Shown here: one piece after another, positions 57,653 to 64,000 of the stretch
Layout: the number at the start of each line of letters is the position of its first letter
How positions within the stretch are numbered: position 1 is the stretch's first letter
Origin: Caballeronia sordidicola
GTDB taxonomy: Bacteria; Pseudomonadota; Gammaproteobacteria; Burkholderiales; Burkholderiaceae
Assembly (NCBI RefSeq): GCF_001544455.2
Contig: NZ_FCOC02000005.1
Coordinates: 186,001-250,000, forward strand
Length of the DNA: 64,000 nt
Direction: 5' to 3'
Notes under the pieces: model-generated
Told to the model about the DNA's origin: nothing
Database searches by the model: none
Seen by the model: only the letters and a program-made list of their open reading frames with translations
Program-made: the position numbers and the translations under genes

Positions 57653-58198
57653 ATGGCACTGGACGAAGCCCGCGCAGTTACCATCCGCGACGCAACCGCA
57701 GCTGATTTCCACACGATCACACGCATCTATGCGCACTACGTGCTGCATGCGCTCGCTACCTTCGAGGAAGTGCCGCCCGACGAGAACGAGATGCGCGCGC
57801 GGCACGCATCCATCACGAACGCTGGCCTGCCTTATCTGGTGGCGCAGGCGGACGGTGAAGTGGTCGGCTACACGTATGCAACGGCTTACAGGCCGCGCTC
57901 GGCTTACCGGCATACGATTGAGGATTCGGTTTATATCGCCGATGGTCATGGCGGCCGCGGACTGGGTCTCGCGCTACTGAGCGCGCTGATCGAACGATGC
58001 GAGGCCGGCCCGTGGCGGCAGATGGTGGCCGTGGTCGGCAACAGCGGCAACGCCGGGTCGATTGCGCTGCACGCACGGCTCGGATTCGAACACGTGGGCG
58101 TATTTCGCCGGGTGGGCTACAAGCACGGCCAATGGGTCGATACCGTGCTCATGCAACGTCCATTGGGCGAAGACAAGGCGTTGCTGCCGCCGCGGTAG
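57653..58198 (+). CDS. GNAT N-acetyltransferase, phosphinothricin-acetyltransferase type
   Basis: 181 residues. The pattern of the PAT/Bar subgroup is clear: IRDATAADFHTITRIYAHYV at the N-terminus, TATFEEVPP-like LATFEEVPPDENEM, RPRSAYRHTIEDSVYI, and acetyl-CoA motif A around GHGGRGLGLALL (about 98-109). Members acetylate phosphinothricin, methionine sulfone/sulfoximine or related amino acids; which applies here is not shown. The next gene starts 41 bases downstream. Confidence 0.88.
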   Translation: MALDEARAVTIRDATAADFHTITRIYAHYVLHALATFEEVPPDENEMRARHASITNAGLPYLVAQADGEVVGYTYATAYRPRSAYRHTIEDSVYIADGHGGRGLGLALLSALIERCEAGPWRQMVAVVGNSGNAGSIALHARLGFEHVGVFRRVGYKHGQWVDTVLMQRPLGEDKALLPPR

Positions 58199-58239
58199 AA
58201 ACAGATCAAAAGCAGTCCATTTTTCAGCCAGAGCTTTAC

Positions 58240-58833
58240 TTGCCTACTTACACGCTTGCCGCCGCCGTCACTGCTGAAATCGATATCCGCAAGAGCCGCT
58301 TTATCGCCGTGGCGCTGCCGGTTGCCGATCGCGCTGCCGCGATGCTCGAACTCGACGCGCTGCGCACCCGGCACCCCGCCGCCACGCACGTGTGCTGGGC
58401 GTTGCTCGCGGGCGGCGAATCCGGCATGTCAGATGACGGCGAACCCTCCGGCACCGCCGGCCGGCCGATCCTGGAAGTCCTGCGCCATCACGAAGTGGAT
58501 GGTGTGCTGGCCGCCGTCGTGCGCTACTACGGCGGCATCAAGCTCGGCGCGGGCGGGCTCGTGCGTGCGTACACGGACGCCATCGCGACCGCGATGCAGC
58601 GCGCCGAGCGCATTGAACGCGTGGCGCTCGGGCTGCTGGAGGTGGAAGTCGATTACTCGGACGAAGCCCGCATCCGCCGATGGATCGAGCAGGAGGGCCA
58701 CGCGCTCGCCGAGCCTGGCTACGGCATGACGGTGAGCCTGTCGATCCAGATGCCGCTCGCTCAGCGCGACACCGCCGCCGATACCATCCGCGACCTGACA
58801 CACGGGCGCGCGGTCATTGTGAAAGCGCCATGA
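58240..58833 (+). CDS. YigZ/IMPACT family protein
   Basis: 197 residues. EIDIRKSRFIAVALPV, the TGQ-type region CWALLAGGESGMSDDGEPSG, GTAGRPILEVL and VVRYYGGIKLGAGGLVRAY are hallmarks of the UPF0029/IMPACT N-terminal domain, followed by the DUF1949 ferredoxin-like C-terminal domain. Related to eukaryotic IMPACT; bacterial function unclear. No ATG fits: the best start is TTG at 58240, giving MPTYTLAAAV after conversion; upstream frame runs through the GNAT gene. Overlaps the ferredoxin gene by ATGA. Confidence 0.88.
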   Translation: MPTYTLAAAVTAEIDIRKSRFIAVALPVADRAAAMLELDALRTRHPAATHVCWALLAGGESGMSDDGEPSGTAGRPILEVLRHHEVDGVLAAVVRYYGGIKLGAGGLVRAYTDAIATAMQRAERIERVALGLLEVEVDYSDEARIRRWIEQEGHALAEPGYGMTVSLSIQMPLAQRDTAADTIRDLTHGRAVIVKAP

Positions 58834-59162
58834 GTGCGCGGTCATTCACCATCACCCTGCTGCCTTCGAACCAGGATTTTCCGTCGACCGATGGAACAAC
58901 CATACTGGAAGCCGCGTCGCTCGCCGGGTTGCGTTTGCCGAGTTCATGCCGCAACGGCACGTGCCGGGCGTGCCTGTGCCAATTGAAAAACGGCGAGGTG
59001 CGCTACAAGATCGAATGGCCGGGCTTAACCACCGAAGAAAAAGCCGAAGGCTGGATCTTGCCGTGCGTGGCGATACCGGCGTCGAATGTGGAAATTGAAG
59101 CGGATTTCGAGGAAATTCCTCCTCTTGCCGAACTCAAACCCGGTCGCGGTCGTGGCTTCTAA
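58830..59162 (+). CDS. Plant-type [2Fe-2S] ferredoxin
   Basis: 110 residues. Cluster ligands Cys40, Cys45, Cys48 (SCRNGTCRAC) and Cys79 (ILPCVA) give the CX4CX2C...C pattern of plant-type ferredoxins. A small soluble electron carrier without an attached reductase; partner unknown. Coupled to yigZ by a four-base overlap (ATG 58830 inside the yigZ stop). Confidence 0.9.
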   Translation: MSARSFTITLLPSNQDFPSTDGTTILEAASLAGLRLPSSCRNGTCRACLCQLKNGEVRYKIEWPGLTTEEKAEGWILPCVAIPASNVEIEADFEEIPPLAELKPGRGRGF

Positions 59163-59361
59163 CGCGGCTCAAACACAGAAGCGCGACGTTGCTGAAAGAC
59201 CCGGGTAATCCGGGATTGTTGTCTTTTATCAAAGACCTACGATGACGTTCGCGGCTGCCCCGAAGCGCCCGATTGTTGAGCCGCCTGCAATCAAGGCGTC
59301 AAAAAGTGTACAATTGCGTTTCGATTAATTTTCTGGCAGGGCCAGATTAACTGAGATATCA

Positions 59362-59574
59362 ATGACTAAAGTATTGTTGAAAGAGAACGAGCCTTTCGAC
59401 GTCGCCATGCGCCGTTTTCGTCGCACTGTCGAACGTACCGGCCTGATTCAGGAACTGAAGTCGCGTATGGCTTATGAAAAGCCGACCACCGAGAGGAAGC
59501 GCAAGAAAGCCGCTGCCGTTGCTCGTCTGCGCAAGCAAATCCGCCGTGCACAGTTGCCGAAGAAATTCTATTGA
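59362..59574 (+). CDS. rpsU: 30S ribosomal protein S21
   Basis: 70 residues, full length: [20 protein letters not shown] and the basic tail [11 protein letters not shown]21 helps mRNA base-pairing on the small subunit. The usual dnaG/rpoD macromolecular-synthesis neighbours are not present; tRNA-fMet follows on the other strand. Burkholderia genomes normally carry more than one rpsU, and this is probably one of the paralogues. Preceded by a 199-base gap with a candidate -10 TACAAT at 59309-59314 but no clear -35. Confidence 0.97.
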   Translation: MTKVLLKENEPFDVAMRRFRRTVERTGLIQELKSRMAYEKPTTERKRKKAAAVARLRKQIRRAQLPKKFY

Positions 59575-59902
59575 TGGTTGTATGGCTCACGGGCCATGCG
59601 AACTGTGCGTTGCCTGAAGATATTCGTCCAGGTACAGATCCGGGCGTCGGCTCGGGCACAAATTCAGTGACGAAGCAAGTCGGTCTATAAGTCGCGCAAT
59701 AGTGGGTTGTGTTTATCGCCTGCACTGTCAGCCGCGCAAATCCAGATTGTGAATGCCTGCACGATGTATTCATCATGCGGGTTTTTGGCATTGGTCCAAC
59801 GAACGTGAAATGCGCATGCGAGCAAGCAAGCAAGCAATCATGTAGCGCTCAGCCGTAAACGCATAAAGCCCGGATAGACCGGGCTTTATGCGTTTGAATC
59901 CT
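59575..59902. other. Intergenic region between rpsU and tRNA-fMet
   Basis: 328 bases without a credible gene. It holds a short (AGCA)4 run at about 59821-59836 and the strong hairpin at 59859-59893. No clear plus-strand terminator was found directly after rpsU. Confidence 0.6.
59859..59893. terminator. Terminator of tRNA-fMet
   Basis: ACGCATAAAGCCCGG (59859-59873) and CCGGGCTTTATGCGT (59879-59893) are perfect 15-base arms around ATAGA, lying 9 bases after the tRNA 3' end on the minus strand; it can also stop transcription from rpsU. Its T tract is short, so the GC-rich stem is the main evidence. Confidence 0.8.
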
Positions 59903-59979
<77 letters not shown>

Positions 59980-59985
59980 AAAAAG

Positions 59986-60014
59986 ATTATAGCGGGACGG
60001 GCATCTGCGGTCAA
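59986..60014 (-). promoter_or_regulatory. Sigma-70 promoter of tRNA-fMet
   Basis: On the minus strand TTGACC (60014-60009) and TATAAT (59991-59986) are separated by 17 bases; the -10 box ends 6 bases before the tRNA, nearly consensus. Confidence 0.9.
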
Positions 60015-60057
60015 ACCTAATCGACGAATAGTGCAACTCTCTCGTGAAGCATCGAAC

Positions 60058-61590
60058 CTATGGCGTTGAGCCCGGCGTAGATGCCGCATAAGGGTCGGTT
60101 CCATTTCGCGCGGCATCGACGCATCGGCGATGTTCGCGTGAGAGGCGATTCAACAGCGGCAACAAGACAATAGCCACTGCCGCCCCACCCGCCGCTACCC
60201 AGCCAAGACCGAAGAAGAGCGATGTATAAAGCGGCAGCGATTGCAGCGGACCCAGATCTCCCGATGGCATGCGCGCAAGGTTCGCAACCACGCTGCCGAG
60301 ATACTGCGACACGCCCGTAGCCACGTAATACGCGCCCATCATGAAGCCACTCATGCGCACGGGAACGTAGTGGGCGATCATCGCGAGGCCGAGGCCCGAG
60401 ACCAGCAACTCGCCGAGCGAATACAGCCCGTAGCCAACGACCATGAACCACGAAGACACGCGGCCCTCGACTGCGTACCGGCCGCTGAACGAAAACACGA
60501 AGAAGCCCAGCGCCACGACAATGAAACCCATCGCGTACTTGGCCGCGATGGGCAGATCGTGGCCCTTCTTTGCAAGCCGCGTATAGCCAATCGCGAGGAA
60601 CGGACTCAGCAGCATGATCCAGAGCGGATTGAGCGCCTGGAATTGCGCCGCGCTCCACGAAAACAGCGTCATGTTGAATAACGTGAATGACGGGTCCACG
60701 TTGCGCAGCGCGAACAAGGTCAGCGACGTCGACATCTGCTGGTAGAAGATGAAAAAGAGAATGACCTGCAATGTGAGGATCAAGGCGGCAAGCAATCCTG
60801 CCCGTTCGCTGCGGCCACACTTCATCAGCATCCAGCCGAAGATGACGAGAATGGCGGCGCCCGCCGCGTACACGCAGACCGCCGCAACACTTTCGTTCTG
60901 CAACACGAATACCGTCGCCACGCCAAGCGCAACGGAGCCCGCAACCACTGCGCCGAAATGGCGCCAGTGCATGGGTTTGTCGTCGGGCGCGGAGCCGATG
61001 CGCGCCACCGTCCGGCGCATCAGCGCGAAGTTGATCAAGCCAAGCACCATGCCCGCGAAACACACGGCGAAGGCGACGTGCCAGCCCCAATGATCCTTGA
61101 TCCAGGGCGTGGCGAGCATCGAAATGGTCGAGCCGATATTCACCGCCATGTAGTAGATGGTGAATGCGCTGTCGAGGCGCGCGTCATCGCCTTCGTAGAT
61201 GCGCCGCACGAGATTCGCCGCGTTCGCCTTGAACAAGCCGTTGCCGACCACGATCACGCCGAGGGCCGCATACATATATCCCAGCGATTCGAACGGAATC
61301 GCAAGCATGAGATAGCCCGACGCCAGCACGCACGCGCCAAAGATCATCGTGCGCCGCGCGCCGAGCACCTTGTCGCCAATCCACCCGCCTATTGCCGGCG
61401 CGGAAAAAACGAGCGCCGTGAACGCGCCCCATGTGAGGTTCGCGTGTTCGTCGGCGAAACCGAGCTTGTCGATCATGAACAAAACCAGCAACGCGGCCAT
61501 GCCGTAATAGCCGAAACGCTCCCACATCTCGATCAGGAAAACGGTCGTAAACGAGCGCGTCTGCGACGTGCCGGACGAGTGTGAAGTCAT
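60058..61590 (-). CDS. Proton-dependent oligopeptide transporter (POT family)
   Basis: 510 residues, about 14 membrane helices. The proton-coupling motif ExxERF is at Glu21-Phe26 (EMWERFGYYG), with GGWIGDKVLGARRTMIFG and the FYMAVNIGS-like IYYMAVNIGS as POT signatures. It imports di- and tripeptides with protons, similar to E. coli DtpA/DtpB. Monocistronic; the stop lies about 80 bases upstream of the tRNA-fMet gene region. Confidence 0.93.
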   Translation of the reverse strand: MTSHSSGTSQTRSFTTVFLIEMWERFGYYGMAALLVLFMIDKLGFADEHANLTWGAFTALVFSAPAIGGWIGDKVLGARRTMIFGACVLASGYLMLAIPFESLGYMYAALGVIVVGNGLFKANAANLVRRIYEGDDARLDSAFTIYYMAVNIGSTISMLATPWIKDHWGWHVAFAVCFAGMVLGLINFALMRRTVARIGSAPDDKPMHWRHFGAVVAGSVALGVATVFVLQNESVAAVCVYAAGAAILVIFGWMLMKCGRSERAGLLAALILTLQVILFFIFYQQMSTSLTLFALRNVDPSFTLFNMTLFSWSAAQFQALNPLWIMLLSPFLAIGYTRLAKKGHDLPIAAKYAMGFIVVALGFFVFSFSGRYAVEGRVSSWFMVVGYGLYSLGELLVSGLGLAMIAHYVPVRMSGFMMGAYYVATGVSQYLGSVVANLARMPSGDLGPLQSLPLYTSLFFGLGWVAAGGAAVAIVLLPLLNRLSREHRRCVDAARNGTDPYAASTPGSTP

Positions 61591-61913
61591 GATGAATCTC
61601 GATTAGGTTTATTAACGCTGCATATGAACCGGCAACCCGGAGAACATCTCCTCCCGTTCATTCATGCAGGAGTCCGATTTATGGCGAGCCGCGATTATCC
61701 CAGTGCGATCGGTAAATGTGTCGCAAAGCCTTGCACATACAGCGTTCAACTTTTTGAGACGACGATCGAAATGCAGGACGCTTGACTATCGTCAACAGGT
61801 TGAGCGATAGCGTGGTGGCGTTGCACTGTTTCGCTTGCTGCTAAGTGCGCTGTGGACGTTTAAAACTCGTGATAACTTGTTCGCTCGACTTTTACTGAAC
61901 GGACTGCATTTAC
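61591..61913. other. Intergenic region between POT transporter and SDR pseudogene
   Basis: 323 bases between divergent genes, AT-richer in the middle. No gene, RNA or consensus promoter was recognised. Confidence 0.5.
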
Positions 61914-62653
61914 ATGAACATCATCAAGGCGCTTCTCACCGGCCACACGCGCGGTCTTGGCGCGGCGCTCGCGGACAATCTGCTCGGGCGCGGCATTGCC
62001 GTGCTGGGAATCTCGCGTACTCGCAGCGCTGCGCATGCTTCCGGTCTATTGCAGGAAGTGGAACTCGATCTCGCCATTACCTCCGCGGTAGAAACGTGGA
62101 TTGGAACGGGTGCATTGAAGCGGTTCGTGGAGGGCGCGCATACCGTGGTGCTGATCAATAACGCAGGCATGCTGCAGCCAGTGGGTCCGATCGAGATACA
62201 GGATATTGGCGCGATCGGCCGCTCGGTGAGCCTGAACGTCGCCGCGCCGTTGATGTTGTCGGCAGCCGTCGCAGCCGCCAGCACGACAGCACGACAGCGT
62301 TGGACCGCCGAATCGTGCACGTTTCAAGCGGCGCGGCGCGCAATGCCTACCCGGGCTGGAGCATCTACTGCGCGACGAAAGCAGCACTCGATCACCACGC
62401 GCGCGCAGCGTCCTTGGATCATAACCGCGCGTTGCGCATTGGCAGCGTGGCGCCGGGTGTTATCGATACGGACATGCAAGCCGAGATTCGCGGCATGGGT
62501 CTGGATGCTTTTCCGTTGCGCGAAAAATTCGATGAACTCAAGCGCAGCGGCCAACTATCCACTCCCGCCGACGCCGCGCGAAAGGTGCTCGACTATGCGT
62601 TAAGCGATGCGTTCGGCGAAACGCCCGTGACGGACGTGCGCGAATTCAAGTGA
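61914..62653 (+). pseudogene. SDR oxidoreductase, frameshifted by an 8-bp duplication
   Basis: Short-chain dehydrogenase split into two frames. The first frame (61914-about 62287) has LLTGHTRGLGAALADNLL (nucleotide loop) and VVLINNAGMLQPVG (NNAG). The second (to 62653) has RRIVHVSSGAARNAYPGW, the catalytic YCATK and SVAPGVIDTDM. At 62280-62295 AGCACGAC is present twice in tandem; deleting one copy joins the frames as ASTTALDRRIVHVSSG and gives a normal 243-residue SDR. As written, translation continues out of frame to 62603. The original substrate is unknown. It may be a recent mutation or an assembly error. Confidence 0.9.
62280..62295 (+). repeat. 8-bp tandem duplication causing the SDR frameshift
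   Basis: AGCACGAC at 62280-62287 is repeated at 62288-62295, followed by AGC, the start of a third copy. Eight bases shift the frame by two. Confidence 0.97.
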
Positions 62654-63324
62654 TCGCCCATGGCGCCACGAATGGCGTCTTGCGACAGCGCATCCGCGGC
62701 TGTATTGCGGGCGCGCGGTATCCATTGAAGGCGGACGTCGGCGAGTTGTGCAATCAAAGCCCGCGCTTCTTCTGCGTATGAACTGAGCGCGGGCGCGCTC
62801 GCGGCTGCGTCGCGCAGCACGTCTTCTATCACGACCTGGCTGTCGCCATGAATCACGAGTTTCGCGGGCGCCGGTTGCCGCGATAACGCCGCCTGAAGCA
62901 CCGCAATAAGCGCAAGATATTCGGCCTTGCAGCTATCGCCGTGACCGGCGAGGGCGCTGATCTTCACGACATCGCCTATGGGACTTTCGAGCACTCCGCC
63001 AATTCCAATCTTGCCGGGATTCGGATGCGCCGAGCCGTCGAACCATGCATGCCACGCCATGGCATCGCGGGGTGCGGGTTTTGGGCTCCGTGCGGCGCGT
63101 GCGGCTGCGCGGTCTTCACGCCGGCGCTGCGCGGCCCGAAGCGCCGCCGCTTGTTCGAGACGCCGCGCCTTCACGAGTTCGGCAAGCGGCAAAGCGCCCG
63201 CCGACTTTTTCAATGTCTGCGTAAGCGCGGCGTGCTCGCCGAGCGCCGTGAGCTTCGCCAGACGGCGGCTCGCCGCGCGCTCGCGTTTATAGGCAATCTG
63301 GAACAACTCGTCGAACTCGAACAT
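62593..63324 (-). CDS. RNase HI-fold (reverse transcriptase-like) protein with N-terminal extension
   Basis: 243 residues. The C-terminal part (about 91-215) is an RNase H domain with the acidic set intact: Asp96 (FDGSAHPNPG), Glu135 (CKAEYLALI), Asp161 (HGDSQVVIE) and Asp211 (NTAADALSQ). It probably cleaves RNA in RNA-DNA hybrids. The first 90 residues are helical and Arg/Ala-rich, not part of standard RNase HI. The start is ATG 63324; a TTG at 63336 is weaker. The last 20 codons overlap the convergent SDR gene by 61 bases. Confidence 0.85.
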   Translation of the reverse strand: MFEFDELFQIAYKRERAASRRLAKLTALGEHAALTQTLKKSAGALPLAELVKARRLEQAAALRAAQRRREDRAAARAARSPKPAPRDAMAWHAWFDGSAHPNPGKIGIGGVLESPIGDVVKISALAGHGDSCKAEYLALIAVLQAALSRQPAPAKLVIHGDSQVVIEDVLRDAAASAPALSSYAEEARALIAQLADVRLQWIPRARNTAADALSQDAIRGAMGDHLNSRTSVTGVSPNASLNA

Positions 63325-63375
63325 ATCGGGGAGCAAAGTGGCCGAACGCCGAGCTTAACAAGCTTTTCGATTTTC

Positions 63376-64000
63376 CTATCCGGATGACGCGGTAATCACG
63401 AGCGTGGCGCGCCGGTTTTCTGATCCGGCGACGTTGGTTTGCGCGCTCAAGCCGCCCTCTCCCGTCGCCGCTACAACGCGCGCTTGCACGCTGATTTTCG
63501 GATAGGCCGAGAGGGTATCGGCGGGATTGATGGCGAACGAATCATCGAGCATGATCGTCGCCGGCAAATCGTTCGCCGATAAATGGCGCTCCGCCAGCAA
63601 CGTGCTCGCCGCGCCTTGCGCGCGTGCGCTCAGGATCACCGTTGCGCCGGGCATGGCTTGCACCCCGTCGGCGAACTGCAGCGTCACGGTGATGGCGCTC
63701 AAGGCCAACGCTTCGTCTATGTTTTTGCGCGCCTGGATCGCGATGGGCGACGCGGCGTCGAGCGTGTCGATCAGGCGCCGCCAATAGCCGATCGCCTGAG
63801 CAAAGCGCCGCGCTTCGAACGCCGCCGACGCCGCCAGCGCCAGTGCTTTTGGATTCGATGCTTCAAGTGCCAGCGCCGCCGCGATTTCTTCCGATGCGCG
63901 GCCGTCGAGCCGGCCTTCGTTCGCGCTTGCGAGCGTATCGGCGAAATCGGCGCGCAATTGTGCGTCGCCCGGTTCCAGCGCGACCGCGCGGGCATACGCG
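63376..64000 (-). CDS. ccmI: CcmI/CycH-like cytochrome c biogenesis TPR protein, C-terminal part
   Basis: 208 residues are visible; the frame remains open at the window end, so the N-terminus lies beyond base 64000. TPR-type helices (AYARAVALEPGDAQLRADFA, FAQAIGYWRRLIDTL) are followed by the C-terminal beta domain typical of CcmI (ITVTLQFADGVQ, ATVILSARAQG, LPATIMLDDSFAI, ISVQARVVAATGEG). CcmI chaperones apocytochrome c for haem attachment in the periplasm. It lies 51 bases upstream of the RNase H gene on the same strand. Another periplasmic TPR protein is possible but less likely. Confidence 0.8.
   Translation of the reverse strand, partial: AYARAVALEPGDAQLRADFADTLASANEGRLDGRASEEIAAALALEASNPKALALAASAAFEARRFAQAIGYWRRLIDTLDAASPIAIQARKNIDEALALSAITVTLQFADGVQAMPGATVILSARAQGAASTLLAERHLSANDLPATIMLDDSFAINPADTLSAYPKISVQARVVAATGEGGLSAQTNVAGSENRRATLVITASSG

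Noticed and set aside
59196..59228. Hairpin CCGGG/CCGGG region after the ferredoxin gene as terminator
   Set aside because: The stem is only about five bases and the outer AAAGAC/GTCTTT pairing leaves a large internal loop; not convincing.
59821..59836. (AGCA)4 run as a phase-variable repeat
   Set aside because: Four copies in a non-coding region with no gene or promoter positioned to be switched.

Overview
The window reads as chromosome of a betaproteobacterium of the family Burkholderiaceae, most like Paraburkholderia or Caballeronia. Supporting points are high GC, the gene order thrS-infC-rpmI-rplT-pheS-pheT-ihfA-merR, a pcaIJF/pcaR block, a DUF2844-DUF3443 lipoprotein pair, and Pseudomonas-type aru (arginine succinyltransferase) genes. 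The genus is an inference. No prophage, insertion sequence, CRISPR array, toxin-antitoxin locus or secretion system was seen.

Layout. 1-1.5 kb: a secreted lipoprotein operon (DUF2844 end, DUF3443). 1.6-6.3 kb: the last two steps of the beta-ketoadipate pathway (pcaIJF) with a divergent IclR activator (pcaR) and a LysR regulator. 6.3-11.2 kb: tRNA-Pro, small unknown genes, NIPSNAP, MFS and VOC proteins. 11.2-19.6 kb: translation genes (merR, ihfA, pheTS, rplT, rpmI, infC, thrS, tRNA-Val). 19.7-26.9 kb: relA, ridA, a hydrolase, ketone-body CoA transferase scoAB, a PAS-LuxR regulator, a thioesterase and an SDR. 27-29.9 kb: ETF-ubiquinone oxidoreductase and aroC. 30-40.6 kb: an LplT-acyltransferase fusion, a CBS protein, metY with a coupled hydrolase, membrane proteins, WrbA, an FAD-linked oxidase, a phosphoesterase and a 53-residue membrane protein. 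40.7-46.6 kb: a LysR regulator divergent from a four-gene AaeAB-like efflux operon. 46.6-55.8 kb: aotP-argR-aruCFGDBE, arginine uptake ATPase, activator and the complete succinyltransferase (AST) pathway. 55.8-64 kb: an EAL protein, GNAT, YigZ, ferredoxin, rpsU, tRNA-fMet, a peptide transporter, a frameshifted SDR, an RNase H-like protein and the end of a CcmI-like cytochrome c biogenesis gene.

Most genes are ordinary housekeeping or catabolic genes. The points most worth checking are: the DUF3443 lipoprotein carries a full set of pepsin-like landmarks; infC must start at an AUC codon; the SDR at 61.9 kb is broken by a clean 8-bp tandem duplication whose removal restores the frame; the arginine ABC ATPase has no permease or binding protein beside it; and the pcaI/pcaR intergenic region carries a palindrome-plus-direct-repeat operator. 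I did not find a convincing undescribed multi-gene system.

All three tRNA genes have recognisable promoters. Most transcription units end in perfect or near-perfect hairpins, so operon boundaries here are well supported.
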